From the NCBI RefSeq assembly GCF_026012015.1, contig NZ_BRXR01000001.1, forward strand, positions 3,260,728-3,324,727: a stretch of 64,000 nt of DNA, given 5' to 3'. Both the position numbers and the translations under genes were made by a program. Under the pieces are notes generated by a model. It ran no database searches. It was not told where the DNA came from and was given only the letters and a program-made list of their open reading frames with translations. The stretch comes from Clostridium omnivorum (GTDB taxonomy: Bacteria > Bacillota > Clostridia > Clostridiales > Clostridiaceae). This document shows positions 46,385-56,041 of this stretch, one piece after another. The stretch's first letter is position 1, and every line of letters starts with the position of its first letter.

Positions 46385-47719
46385 TTATTGTACATTCATA
46401 TTTCTAACCCTTACGTATGGGCCGCCAAAGCCTACAGGTAGAGGGAATTGTTCCATTTTTCCGCATCCGCCAGTTACAAAAGATATAATTTGGAGTTTAT
46501 CAGATAGTCCGTCTATTTCAGAAAGGGTGTCAAATACGCTGCCAGTTATAACAGAAACATTAACTGGTTCTGCTATTTTTCCATTTCTTATATAGTAGCT
46601 TCGATTAGGTGCTAAAGTAAATGTGGACATACCAGAGCCGTGCTTTATAGTTTCAACTAAAATACCTTCTTCAACTTCTGAAATAAGCTGTTCTTTGGTT
46701 TTATTTCCAGGCATTATATAAGTGCAGGTCATTCTAACAATAGGCTCAAATTCAAAATTAATTGCTCTTCCGTTACCTGTTACATCTTCTTCAAGGGAGG
46801 CGGAAGTAACGGCACTGTGAAGTCTTCCTTTAAGTATTCCATTTTGAATTAAAAAGGTTTTTCTAGCTCTTGTACCTTCATCATCAAAAGGTACATAACC
46901 GCTGGATATTTCATTTCCATCATCAACTATAGAGAGATGCTCTGGCGCAATTCTTGAACCTAGAGCCCATTCTTTTTTCATGGTTTCATCTCCAAGCATA
47001 AAGTCTGCTTCGCTCTTGTGACCAAAGCTTTCATGGGCAAAAACACCAGCTGCCTCTGGTGAAAGAATAACAGTATACTTGCCAGGTATTACTGATTTAG
47101 CTTCATGTAGATAATTTTCGCAGAGCTTAATATATTCTACAAATTCATCTTCTTTATTCAACAGCTCATTGAAATAGCAGGAAGATCTTTGAAAACCATC
47201 TGTAAGCTGCTTTTCACCTTCTGCCATATTAAATCTAAGAGAAAAACCAGCTCTTTGGCTGTCAAAGGTTAAATTAGAGCCTTTACTGGAATATATATTT
47301 TTCACTTTTCTTTCATCGATGTATTTAAATGAATACATTTTTATAAATGGATTTTTGATATATTTAAAGTAAGGTAATAGAAGGGAAAGCTTTCTTTCCT
47401 TTGGGATTTTAGATATATCATTGTCTGTAAAAGTTATGCAGCTTCCGCTGTTAGTCTCTAGCTTTTTAATTACAGGATGATCATAAATATTCTCGTTTGG
47501 CGTTGCTAAGGAAGCTAAATTATCAATTTCCTTTTGAATGTTAGAGATGTCAGTAGTAGAACTGTAGTACCACTTTATGCCATCGAATACTCTAATAAAT
47601 GCGGCTTTATAATGTCTTGTTTTATTTTCATCAAGATTTTCCATAGTATAGAATATTTTTGTTTCAAAAACTTCCTCTATACGTACATCAGTATAAAGAT
47701 TTCTTGGAAATATAAACAT
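46385..47719 (-). CDS. tldD: TldD-type zinc metalloprotease subunit
   Basis: 444 residues. The zinc motif is VFAHESFGHKSEADF (H229, E230, H234). The C-terminal FVTGGCGKMEQFPLPVGFGG holds the further conserved Cys. It is the catalytic partner of the adjacent TldE-type protein. ATG 5 nt after AGGAGGG on the minus strand. Target peptides are not indicated by the neighbours; no peptide natural-product cluster is visible. Confidence 0.9.
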   Translation of the reverse strand: MFIFPRNLYTDVRIEEVFETKIFYTMENLDENKTRHYKAAFIRVFDGIKWYYSSTTDISNIQKEIDNLASLATPNENIYDHPVIKKLETNSGSCITFTDNDISKIPKERKLSLLLPYFKYIKNPFIKMYSFKYIDERKVKNIYSSKGSNLTFDSQRAGFSLRFNMAEGEKQLTDGFQRSSCYFNELLNKEDEFVEYIKLCENYLHEAKSVIPGKYTVILSPEAAGVFAHESFGHKSEADFMLGDETMKKEWALGSRIAPEHLSIVDDGNEISSGYVPFDDEGTRARKTFLIQNGILKGRLHSAVTSASLEEDVTGNGRAINFEFEPIVRMTCTYIMPGNKTKEQLISEVEEGILVETIKHGSGMSTFTLAPNRSYYIRNGKIAEPVNVSVITGSVFDTLSEIDGLSDKLQIISFVTGGCGKMEQFPLPVGFGGPYVRVRNMNVQ

Positions 47720-47898
47720 GGAATCCCTCCTTTATCCACATGTAAAGTTAAGAATAACTATTAATTGTGGACTAATTTTTATAATTTTAGGATAATTATA
47801 CCAGGTAATTAAAGAATTTCATAGTGATATATAAAACGCCCACCTTATAAACCTATGTTCAGAGAAGAAGAAATATGCATATTTGGAAGCGTTATAAT

Positions 47899-47927
47899 TA
47901 GACACGAATTGCGAAAAATGTTATAAT
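47899..47927 (+). promoter_or_regulatory. Promoter of the chemoreceptor gene
   Basis: TAGACA (47899-47904), 17 bp, TATAAT (47922-47927), 35 bp before the ATG. Confidence 0.65.
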
Positions 47928-47962
47928 ATGAATGAAAATGAGTGTGCGCAAGGGGGATTGTC

Positions 47963-49669
47963 ATGAAGTTTTTAGTAAAAAGGTTTAAAAAAATTAAACT
48001 AAAAAATGGAATTTTCATAATAGTTCTAATCTCGATGATATCATATATGTTAATGTGTGGTGTAGGATATAGAAATATGAGCAGTATTGATAAGAATGTA
48101 AAAAATATATACTCAAATAAATTGATTCCTATCACAGATATTTCGGCAATAAGATCAAATTTACTTGGTATGAGACTTATTATGAATAAGGCTCAGTTAT
48201 CCTATACTCCTGAATACATGGCTAAAATATCAGATTATGATGTTCAGATTAAAAATAGCTTTAAAGACTATAAAAAAAGTACCATGACTAGTGAAGAAAA
48301 GAAAATGCTTACGGATATTGAAAACGATTATAATGCATACATAAAACTTTGGGACGGTGTAAAGGATAAGGTTTCTAAAGGAGAGGATTTAACAAGTACA
48401 GAAAACGAAGAATTATATAGTAAAGGAGAGATATTGGAGGAGAGTATAAAGCAGCTTCAAAATTTAAATGCAACTAATGCAGAAAAATTAAACATAGACA
48501 GTGAAGCACTATTTAAAAGTAATATAATACTTCTACTTGTTATAGCATTAGCTTCCATAGCTGTATTTATGATTGTTGCAATAGCCTTTTCAATAACTAT
48601 TAGTTCCTCTTCTATGGAATTAATCCAAAAATTAAAGAAGATTGCTGGTGGTGACTTTACAGTTGAGCTAGAGAGAAACAATAAATCTGAATTTGGGCAG
48701 ATGAGTAAAGCTCTAGGAGAAACTTTAGATAATGTATCAGCCATGATTATAAATATAAAAGAGAAGTCAAATCATATAGATATGCAGTCCTATAACTTAT
48801 CTTCTACAGCAGAGGAAATGACATCCTCTTCTGAAAATGTTGCTACTGCTATATCGGAGGTGGCAAGTGGTACAAGTTCTCAATCTAATGAGTTAATGAG
48901 TATAAGTGAGATTGTACAGGATTTTGGAGAAGAATTAGAAAAATTAGTAGTATCCATTAATGAAATTGAACAAAATACAAGGGGGATTAATAACTTAGCA
49001 GGATCCAGCAATAAAGATATGGAAAAACTAGCTGCTTCGGTTCAAGGTTTAAGTAGCTCCTTTAACAGCTTTATTAGTAAAATAGATAATTTAGGTATGA
49101 GTATAAATCAAATAAATGAAATAACTGCCTTGATAAATGATATTGCTGATCAAACTAACTTATTGGCACTCAATGCAGCAATTGAAGCTGCCAGAGCTGG
49201 TGAAGCAGGAAAGGGTTTTGCAGTAGTAGCTGATGAAATTAGAATGCTTGCTGAACAGAGTAAAACATCTTCAGAGAACATTAATGTATTAATAGGCACT
49301 ATAGCAGATGAGTCAAAAGAAATGATACTTTCTGCTGGAAATATGGATAATGAAATGCAGCAGCAAATCAATATGATTAATAGTACTATTGAATCCTTTA
49401 AAAATATAATTAATGCAGTTGAAATGGTTATACCAAAGGTAGAAGAGGCAAATGGTGCTGTGGTAAAAATAGATAGCGAAAAGAATGAAATACTTGAAAA
49501 GGTTGAACAGGTATCTTCTATATCGCAAGAAGTTTCAGCATCATCAGAGGAAATTGCCGCAGCTGCACAGCAGATGAATTCTTCTTCAGAGGAAGTAGCA
49601 ACCTCTGCAGCACAATTGACCGATTCAACCAAGGAAATGATGGAACAGGTTGAAAAGTTTATAGTGTAA
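47963..49669 (+). CDS. Methyl-accepting chemotaxis protein
   Basis: 568 residues from the ATG at 47963, after AAGGGGGATTGTC. A first membrane segment (about 16-36) is followed by a four-helix-bundle sensor domain outside the membrane, a second segment (about 190-215), a HAMP domain and the cytoplasmic signalling coiled coil. The signalling tip is [20 protein letters not shown] onward (about residues 400-432). The ligand is unknown. It is a lone receptor, with no che genes nearby, and is followed by its own terminator. Confidence 0.94.
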   Translation: MKFLVKRFKKIKLKNGIFIIVLISMISYMLMCGVGYRNMSSIDKNVKNIYSNKLIPITDISAIRSNLLGMRLIMNKAQLSYTPEYMAKISDYDVQIKNSFKDYKKSTMTSEEKKMLTDIENDYNAYIKLWDGVKDKVSKGEDLTSTENEELYSKGEILEESIKQLQNLNATNAEKLNIDSEALFKSNIILLLVIALASIAVFMIVAIAFSITISSSSMELIQKLKKIAGGDFTVELERNNKSEFGQMSKALGETLDNVSAMIINIKEKSNHIDMQSYNLSSTAEEMTSSSENVATAISEVASGTSSQSNELMSISEIVQDFGEELEKLVVSINEIEQNTRGINNLAGSSNKDMEKLAASVQGLSSSFNSFISKIDNLGMSINQINEITALINDIADQTNLLALNAAIEAARAGEAGKGFAVVADEIRMLAEQSKTSSENINVLIGTIADESKEMILSAGNMDNEMQQQINMINSTIESFKNIINAVEMVIPKVEEANGAVVKIDSEKNEILEKVEQVSSISQEVSASSEEIAAAAQQMNSSSEEVATSAAQLTDSTKEMMEQVEKFIV

Positions 49670-49674
49670 TCTTT

Positions 49675-49702
49675 TAAAGGCGGCTTATTGGCCGCTTTTT
49701 AT
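49675..49702 (+). terminator. Terminator of the chemoreceptor gene
   Basis: AAAGGCGGC-TTATT-GGCCGCTTTTT forms a short GC stem with a T run. Confidence 0.85.
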
Positions 49703-49759
49703 AAATTTTTCCTATAGATAAAAGCTATGGCTGAAATTTTATCTATTACTAAAAATAAT

Positions 49760-49788
49760 TTTACATTTGGAAAAAATAGTGATATAAT
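49760..49788 (+). promoter_or_regulatory. Promoter of the tRNA pair
   Basis: TTTACA (49760-49765), 17 bp, TATAAT (49783-49788), ending 20 bp before the first tRNA. Confidence 0.75.
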
Positions 49789-49808
49789 TTTTATGTTGTT
49801 AGTGACAA

Positions 49809-49883
49809 GGCTCCTTGGTCAAGCGGTCAAGACGCCACCCTCTCACGGTGGAATCAGGGGTTCGATTCCCCTAGGAGTCACCA
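49809..49883 (+). tRNA. tRNA-Glu (anticodon CUC)
   Basis: Acceptor GGCTCCT pairs with AGGAGTC; the T arm is AGGGG-TTCGATT-CCCCT; CCA is encoded. The anticodon stem is CCACC/GGTGG with loop CTCTCAC, so the anticodon is CUC, reading GAG. Confidence 0.95.
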
Positions 49884-49897
49884 TTACAATATAATAT

Positions 49898-49972
49898 TGG
49901 GGTGTGGCCAAGCGGTAAGGCTCCAGACTCTGACTCTGGCATTCGTAGGTTCGAATCCTACCATCCCAGCCA
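49898..49972 (+). tRNA. tRNA-Gln (anticodon CUG)
   Basis: Acceptor TGGGGTG pairs with CATCCCA; discriminator G and encoded CCA follow. The anticodon stem is CCAGA/TCTGG with loop CTCTGAC, so the anticodon is CUG, reading CAG. It lies 14 bp after the tRNA-Glu on the same transcript. Confidence 0.95.
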
Positions 49973-49996
49973 ATTTTATATAAGCAAATTATAAAA

Positions 49997-50030
49997 AAGA
50001 GTTCATAGAAGAGCTCTTTTTTTATTTTTT
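49997..50030 (+). terminator. Terminator of the tRNA pair
   Basis: AAGAGTTC and GAGCTCTT (one G-U pair) with a run of T residues. Confidence 0.88.
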
Positions 50031-50079
50031 TGCTCCTACACTTTTTTTAAAATTCTTGTTAGTTATAGATATTATACAA

Positions 50080-50398
50080 AAGAAATAATACAATATGCAT
50101 TTTTAAGTATAAGTATTAATAAAATATGCATAATTATAAAATTACTATTTTAAACTTAATACATAATTATGAAAAGGTTTATATGCTTTTATTTGATAAA
50201 ATTGAAGCAAATCTATGAAAACATAAGTAAATATGAGAAATAGCTATATATTTTGAATGAATCCAGATAAGCAAAAGAAAATGATGTTGTATAAATATGA
50301 ATAATAATGTATAATTGTTGCATAAGTTGAGTATAAATATACAAATTAAATGTATAAATATTAAATGTGATAATGGTTTTGTAAGGAGGATGTAGTAT
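50080..50398 (+). promoter_or_regulatory. argG upstream region with ArgR-like boxes
   Basis: No gene is visible. ATGAATAATAATGTAT (50297-50312), GTATAAATATAC (50331-50342) and TGTATAAATATTAAATG (from 50351) resemble the AT-rich ArgR operator (ATGAATAAAAATGCA type). ATATGCAT occurs twice further upstream. In such AT-rich DNA these matches are only suggestive. Confidence 0.35.
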
Positions 50399-51619
50399 AT
50401 GGAAAAAGTAATTTTAGCTTACTCTGGAGGATTGGATACTTCAATAATAGTTACTTGGTTAAAGGAAAATTATGATGTAGAGGTAATTGCAGCTTGCATA
50501 GATGTGGGCCAAGGGGAAGATATGGAGGCAATTAAGGAAAAAGCAATAAAGACTGGTGCTTCCAAAGTATATGTAGAAGATTTAAAAGAAGAGTTTGTAA
50601 CTAAATATTTATATAATGCTATTAAGGCAGGGACTCTGTATGAAGGTAAATATTTGCTGGGAACAGCATTAGCTAGACCATCCATGGCTAAGAGATTAGT
50701 TGAGATAGCACATGCTGAAGGAGCTAAATATATATGTCATGGATGTACTGGTAAAGGCAACGATCAAGTGCGCTTTGAGGTAGGAATAGCAGCTTTTGAT
50801 CCCAGCATAAAAATAATAGCGCCGTGGAGAATATGGGATATAAAATCAAGAGAGGATGCTATTGATTATGCAGAAGCTAAGGGGATAGATATACCTGTTA
50901 CTAAAGAAAAAATTTATTCAAGAGATAAAAATCTTTGGCATGTAAGTCATGAGGGGGGAGATCTAGAAGATTTAAAAAATGAACATAAAACAGATATGTA
51001 TCTGATGACTATACCTCCTGAAAAGGCAAAGGATGAAGCAACATATGTAGAAATATATTTTGAAAAGGGTGTACCAGTAAAAATTAATGGTGAAGAAATA
51101 TCCCCAGTAGGAATAATTGAAACCTTAAATAAATTAGGCGGAGAAAATGGGATAGGTGTTATAGATATTCTAGAAAACAGACTTGTTGGAATGAAATCAA
51201 GAGGTGTTTATGAAACTCCAGGAGGAACAATACTTTATGCAGCACATAAAGAACTGGAATATGCAACTCTAGAAAAAGATTCGCTACATTACAAACAGCT
51301 TATAGCACAAAAGTATGCAGAACTTGTATATAATGGACTTTGGTTCACTACCTTGAGAGAGTCCTTAGATGCATTTGTAGAAACTACACAAAAGAATGTA
51401 ACAGGAAGCGTAAAGCTAAAATTGTATAAAGGCAATATAATGGTAGCTGGAATTGATACACCATATGCATTATATGAAGAGTCCATTTCCTCCTTTGGTG
51501 CAAGTAATATGTATGATCATAAGGATTCAGAAGGCTTTATTAATCTATTTGGATTGCCATGTAAGATAAATGCACTTATTAAAGAAAAAAATAAGCTTTC
51601 AGAAAAGCTAGGAAGATAA
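50399..51619 (+). CDS. argG: Argininosuccinate synthase
   Basis: Joins citrulline and aspartate using ATP, the seventh step of arginine synthesis, in the cytosol. 406 residues. The ATP pyrophosphatase P-loop is [11 protein letters not shown] at the N-terminus; [14 protein letters not shown] and [15 protein letters not shown] are the substrate-binding segments. ATG after AAGGAGGATGTAGTAT. It is followed by argH after 57 bp with no terminator, so the two form an operon. Confidence 0.97.
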   Translation: MEKVILAYSGGLDTSIIVTWLKENYDVEVIAACIDVGQGEDMEAIKEKAIKTGASKVYVEDLKEEFVTKYLYNAIKAGTLYEGKYLLGTALARPSMAKRLVEIAHAEGAKYICHGCTGKGNDQVRFEVGIAAFDPSIKIIAPWRIWDIKSREDAIDYAEAKGIDIPVTKEKIYSRDKNLWHVSHEGGDLEDLKNEHKTDMYLMTIPPEKAKDEATYVEIYFEKGVPVKINGEEISPVGIIETLNKLGGENGIGVIDILENRLVGMKSRGVYETPGGTILYAAHKELEYATLEKDSLHYKQLIAQKYAELVYNGLWFTTLRESLDAFVETTQKNVTGSVKLKLYKGNIMVAGIDTPYALYEESISSFGASNMYDHKDSEGFINLFGLPCKINALIKEKNKLSEKLGR

Positions 51620-51676
51620 TTATAAGTGCATTCTTATACAAAAAGCTAATAAAGATAAAAGAAAGGTTTGATTGAT

Positions 51677-52993
51677 GTGAAGCTTTGGGGAGGAAGATTT
51701 TCTAAAGAGGAAAGTAAGCTTATGGAGGAATTCAACTCTTCTCTAAGCTTTGATAAGAGGTTGTATAGTGAGGATATTAAAGGCTCAATAGTCCATGCAG
51801 CAATGCTGGCGAAGTGCAGTATAATAAGCAAATCTGAAGCAGATATAATAATTGAAGGATTAAAATCTATCAATAAGGATATTGAAGAGGGACAGTTATT
51901 AATCCAAGGAGATTACGAGGATATACACAGTTTTGTAGAGTCTAACCTTATTACTAGGATAGGAGAAGTAGGAAAGAAGCTTCATACTGCAAGAAGCAGA
52001 AATGACCAAGTTGCATTAGATATGAAGTTATACTGTAAAACTAAAGCAAAGAATATTATTGAAGAACTTGAAATTCTCATAAGTGTACTTGTTAAAGTGG
52101 GAGAAAGCAATAATGTAATTATGCCTGGGTATACTCATCTTCAAAGGGCGCAGGTAGTTACTTTTAAGCACCATATGATGGCTTACTGCAGTATGTTTGG
52201 AAGGGATAAGAAGAGAATAGCTAATGCAGTAGAAGTAATGAACGAAAGCCCTCTTGGCTGCTGTGCGCTGGCAGGTACTACTTATAGTACAGATAGAGAA
52301 TTTACTTCTAGTGAGCTTGGCTTTAATAAGCCGGTAGATAATTTTTTAGATGGAGTAAGTGATAGGGATTTTGTAATAGAGCTTTCTGCGTGCTTTTCCA
52401 TAATAATGATGCACCTGAGCAGATTAAGTGAGGAATTGATACTATGGAGTTCTAAAGAATTTGATTTTATTATTATAGGTGACGAATTTACTACGGGCAG
52501 CAGTATAATGCCTCAAAAGAAAAATCCTGATGCTGCTGAACTTATAAGAGGAAAGACTGGAAGGGTATATGGAGCACTTATAGCCATACTTACAGCAATG
52601 AAGGGACTACCATTAGCATATAATAAGGATATGCAGGAGGATAAGGAGCTGTTCTTTAATGCTATGGATACCACCTCTATATGCATAAGAGTAATGGGAG
52701 AAATGCTTAACACTATTAAGGTGAATAAGGATAAGATGTATAGTGCGGTGAAAAAAGGTTTTTTAAATGCCACAGAAGCTGCAGACTATCTTGCTTCTAA
52801 GGGTGTACCATTTAGAGATGCACATGGCATAATTGGTGCTATAGTAATATACTGTGAAGAAAATAAAAAGGCTATAGAGGAATTAAAACTAGAAGAGTTA
52901 ATACGTTTTAGTGGTATGTTTGAGAACGATATTTATGAATTTGTATCTTATAATAACACATTAGACAAAGGTATAAAAAAACTATTAAAATAA
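51677..52993 (+). CDS. argH: Argininosuccinate lyase
   Basis: Cleaves argininosuccinate to arginine and fumarate, the last step of arginine synthesis. 438 residues from the GTG at 51677, 10 nt after GAAAGG, giving MKLWGGRFSKE, the usual family start; the TTG at 51668 is only 1 nt from that site. The fumarase/lyase signature is GSSIMPQKKNPD, and TARSRNDQVALDMKLY and GYTHLQRAQ are also present. Confidence 0.96.
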   Translation: MKLWGGRFSKEESKLMEEFNSSLSFDKRLYSEDIKGSIVHAAMLAKCSIISKSEADIIIEGLKSINKDIEEGQLLIQGDYEDIHSFVESNLITRIGEVGKKLHTARSRNDQVALDMKLYCKTKAKNIIEELEILISVLVKVGESNNVIMPGYTHLQRAQVVTFKHHMMAYCSMFGRDKKRIANAVEVMNESPLGCCALAGTTYSTDREFTSSELGFNKPVDNFLDGVSDRDFVIELSACFSIIMMHLSRLSEELILWSSKEFDFIIIGDEFTTGSSIMPQKKNPDAAELIRGKTGRVYGALIAILTAMKGLPLAYNKDMQEDKELFFNAMDTTSICIRVMGEMLNTIKVNKDKMYSAVKKGFLNATEAADYLASKGVPFRDAHGIIGAIVIYCEENKKAIEELKLEELIRFSGMFENDIYEFVSYNNTLDKGIKKLLK

Positions 52994-52996
52994 AGG

Positions 52997-53030
52997 AAAA
53001 CTGCAGTTCAAATCGGGGCTGCAGTTTTTT
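52997..53030 (+). terminator. Terminator of argGH
   Basis: AAAACTGCAG and CTGCAGTTTTTT with a 12-nt loop. Confidence 0.92.
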
Positions 53031-53058
53031 ATTTTATAAAATTTTTTCAAATAAGGTA

Positions 53059-53087
53059 TTGCAAAGATGAACAATGTTCAGTATACT
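53059..53087 (+). promoter_or_regulatory. MFS gene promoter with palindromic operator in the spacer
   Basis: TTGCAA (53059-53064), 17 bp, TATACT (53082-53087). The spacer holds TGAACAATGTTCA (53068-53080), a perfect palindrome around AAT, suggesting repression by an unlinked regulator. Confidence 0.65.
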
Positions 53088-53152
53088 ATGATTATAGAAG
53101 TTTCGGATAATAAATATTAAATAGTAGTAATTATTAAGGAGTGCATTAAATT

Positions 53153-54412
53153 ATGAAAGAAAAGAAATATTCAATACTTCCTATATTTTTTACAGTGTTT
53201 TTGGATCTTTTAGGCTTAGGTATTGTAATTCCTATATTACCAGCTGTTCTTTTAGATCCTAGAGGAGGGGTATTACCTTTTAGTTATACTTTTTCAACTA
53301 GAACCATGTTATATGGATTTTTAGTAGCGGCTTATCCAATAGCACAGTTTTTTGGAGCTCCAATATTAGGTACTCTTGCAGACAAAAATGGAAGAAAAAA
53401 ACTGCTGCTCATATCACTTTTAGGAACTTTGATAGGCTATATTATTTTTGCTATAGGTATTATCGAAAAAAATATTTATCTTTTATTCTTAGGTAGAATA
53501 ATTGATGGATTCACTGGAGGAAATATTTCTATAGCACAATCAGCTATGGCAGATATAAGTGATGAAAAAACTAAGTCAAGAAATTTTGGACTTATAGGTA
53601 TGGCTTTTGGACTTGGATTTATAATAGGGCCATATGTGGGAGGAAAACTTTCCGACGCATCTATTGTAAGCTGGTTTACTTATGCAACACCATTTTGGCT
53701 TTCAGTGGTATTAACTACAGTTAATATACTGCTTGTAGTTTGGAGATTCCCAGAGACATTAGCAAAAGGAAGACAGGTTAAGGTTAGTGCTTTTACTGGT
53801 ATAAGAAATCTTAAAAAAGCTTTTGGATATGAAGAACTAAGAACCATGTTCTTAGTAGGATTTCTTCTAACTGTAGGATTCAACTTCTTTACACAGTTTT
53901 TTCAAGTGTTTTTGATAGGTAAGTTCCATTTTTCTCAATCAAAAATCGGTGACTTCTTTGCTTATATGGGATTATGGATTGCACTAGCACAGGGTATGGT
54001 ATTAAGACCTCTAGCTAAAAAGTATAAACCAGCAAGTATATTAAGCTTTTCAATAATACTTTTAGCAGCAAGTTTTCCAATACTTTTAATTCCTGATAAA
54101 GCAATGTGGCTATATTTAATAGTACCATTCATATCAATATTTCAGGGATTAACTCAACCAAACAGTACAGCTATAGTTTCCAACTTAACGGATAGAGAAA
54201 AGCAAGGTGAGATATTAGGAATAAACCAATCAATACAATCAGTAGCTCAAGCTATTCCACCTATAATTGCAGGCTTTGTAACTTCTGTTAATATAAATCT
54301 TCCTACAGTATTTGCCGCTGCAGCTACATTAGCAGCGTGGTTAATGTTTAGATTTGTATTTTTAAAAAAGAAGGGTGCCGTAGAGAAACTTCAGCTGCAG
54401 CAAATTAATTAA
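53153..54412 (+). CDS. Major facilitator superfamily transporter (drug-efflux type)
   Basis: 419 residues, about 12 transmembrane segments. N-terminal DLLGLGIVIPILPAVLLD and the loop-2/3 motif GTLADKNGRKKLLLIS are typical of TetA/multidrug-type DHA1 exporters; GFGFIIGPxxGG-like GLGFIIGPYVGG is the antiporter motif C. The substrate is unknown. It is monocistronic, with a palindrome in its promoter and terminators on both sides. The ribosome site AAGGAG is 11 nt from the ATG, slightly long. Confidence 0.9.
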   Translation: MKEKKYSILPIFFTVFLDLLGLGIVIPILPAVLLDPRGGVLPFSYTFSTRTMLYGFLVAAYPIAQFFGAPILGTLADKNGRKKLLLISLLGTLIGYIIFAIGIIEKNIYLLFLGRIIDGFTGGNISIAQSAMADISDEKTKSRNFGLIGMAFGLGFIIGPYVGGKLSDASIVSWFTYATPFWLSVVLTTVNILLVVWRFPETLAKGRQVKVSAFTGIRNLKKAFGYEELRTMFLVGFLLTVGFNFFTQFFQVFLIGKFHFSQSKIGDFFAYMGLWIALAQGMVLRPLAKKYKPASILSFSIILLAASFPILLIPDKAMWLYLIVPFISIFQGLTQPNSTAIVSNLTDREKQGEILGINQSIQSVAQAIPPIIAGFVTSVNINLPTVFAAAATLAAWLMFRFVFLKKKGAVEKLQLQQIN

Positions 54413-54438
54413 ATAAAAATAATATATAGAATATGGTG

Positions 54439-54476
54439 ATACCTCTATACAAATTCGTATGGGGGTATAACTTTTT
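54439..54476 (+). terminator. Terminator of the MFS gene
   Basis: ATACCTCTATAC pairs with GTATGGGGGTAT, with two G-U pairs, followed by CTTTTT. Confidence 0.75.
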
Positions 54477-54641
54477 CCACATATAGATAAAACTGTGTGA
54501 TTTTTATGTGATAATTATGTGTTTTAACATTTTGTTCATAATGTTGTCACTAGCTTGTCAACAACCTCAAATAATATTTAATTATTGTTAAAGAAAAAGC
54601 AGTTAAAAATATATATTACTTAGAAAGTAGGAGGAATAACT

Positions 54642-56000
54642 GTGAAAAAGACATTAATTAAGATTTTAATAGCTTGTTTAATTGTAGGTGGTGTAGGGGC
54701 TGGAGGATATTATGGCTACACAAAGTATAAAGCTAGTAAAGCTACGGTAGCAACAGTGCAATATATAACTGCTACTGCAAGAAAGATGAACCTTCAAGTA
54801 ACTATTCAAGGAACTGGAAGTGTATATGCGGCTAATCAAAAGGATATTGTTGCTAATAATAATGGAGATATTAAAGGCTTAAGTTTGAATGTTGGTGATA
54901 CAGTTAAGAAGGGAGCTAAGATTTGTACTGTATATAGCGATCAAGTACAACAAAATGTAACTAAGGCTTCAAATAATCTTCAAAAGCAAAATCTTCAGCT
55001 TGCAAATGCAAAGACTGATGATGCTGTAACACTACAAAACTTGGCTATAAGTGATGCTCAAAACGACTTAAATAGTGCTATAGCACAAAGGGATAAGATG
55101 ACAATTACTTCACCTATAGATGGAATTGTTATTGCTAAAAATAATGATAATGGTGATTCCATTCAAGCTAATAAAGCAATTTTAACAGTTGTGGACCCTA
55201 CTTCCTATAAAATAAAAGTAGCAGTAGATGAATTGGATATAGCTAAGGTAAAACAGGGGCAAAAGACTGAAATTAAATTTGGTGCTATAAAGGATAAAAC
55301 CTATGAAGGAACAGTAGATACTATAGCAGAGACTGGAACAACTTCAAATAATGTTACTACCTATGATGTGGTTGTTTCTATAAAAGATCCTTCTGGCATT
55401 AAATTAGGCATGAATGCAAATGTAAGTATTCAAGTTGAAAACAAAGAAAATGCATTAGTTATACCAACAGAAGCTTTGGTTGAAAGAAATGGCAATAAAT
55501 TTGTATTGATAGAAAATAGTGATGGAACAAATACAAGTTCAAATGGTAATTCACAGAAAAATGCAGAAGCTAGTACACCTAGCAATGGTCAAAATACTGG
55601 AACAAACCAAGGTGGTAACGGACAAAATAGTGGATGGAATCAAGGTGGTAGTGGACAAAGTTCACAAGGACGTTCAAATAATGGACAAAGAAATCAAAAT
55701 GGACAGAGCTCAAGAAATGCGTCAGGATATGCTGGTGCAGCGTACAGTGGTAAAGGTAAGCTAGTTCCAATTAAAACAGGCACCGAAAATGAAAACTACA
55801 TTGAGGTAACTGAAGGTTTAACAGAAGGCGAAAAAGTATTAATAGCTTTACCTCAAGTAAGTACAACTAATAATAACAATAATCTGAGAAACAGCTTTGG
55901 CGGAAGCATGGGTGGTTTCGGCGGAGGTATGGGCGGAAACTTTGGAGGTCAAGGTGGCACAAGAAATAATGGTGGAAACAGTTCAACAAAGAAGAATTAG
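54642..56000 (+). CDS. MacA/HlyD-type efflux adaptor with low-complexity insertion
   Basis: 452 residues from a GTG start after AGGAGGAATAACT. An N-terminal membrane anchor (about 7-25) is followed by a split biotinyl/lipoyl domain (GDIKGLSLNVGDTVKKGAKI ... MTITSPIDGIVIAKNN), a short coiled coil and a beta-barrel domain. It differs from Gram-negative MacA by a ~75-residue Asn/Gly/Gln/Ser-rich insertion (about 292-368) before the last domain and a Gly/Asn-rich tail (about 408-452). It forms an efflux or export unit with the ABC ATPase and permease that follow. Confidence 0.9.
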   Translation: MKKTLIKILIACLIVGGVGAGGYYGYTKYKASKATVATVQYITATARKMNLQVTIQGTGSVYAANQKDIVANNNGDIKGLSLNVGDTVKKGAKICTVYSDQVQQNVTKASNNLQKQNLQLANAKTDDAVTLQNLAISDAQNDLNSAIAQRDKMTITSPIDGIVIAKNNDNGDSIQANKAILTVVDPTSYKIKVAVDELDIAKVKQGQKTEIKFGAIKDKTYEGTVDTIAETGTTSNNVTTYDVVVSIKDPSGIKLGMNANVSIQVENKENALVIPTEALVERNGNKFVLIENSDGTNTSSNGNSQKNAEASTPSNGQNTGTNQGGNGQNSGWNQGGSGQSSQGRSNNGQRNQNGQSSRNASGYAGAAYSGKGKLVPIKTGTENENYIEVTEGLTEGEKVLIALPQVSTTNNNNNLRNSFGGSMGGFGGGMGGNFGGQGGTRNNGGNSSTKKN

Positions 56001-56041
56001 GACATTTTAATTTTATCAAGTTTCATATGGAGGAAAAATAT

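Noticed and set aside
53068-53080. TGAACAATGTTCA as a LexA box
   Set aside because: The half-sites are separated by 3 bp instead of 4 and the outer bases do not fit; it is kept as an unassigned operator.
55519-55770. Overlapping frames on both strands in the adaptor gene
   Set aside because: They are by-products of the low-complexity coding sequence.
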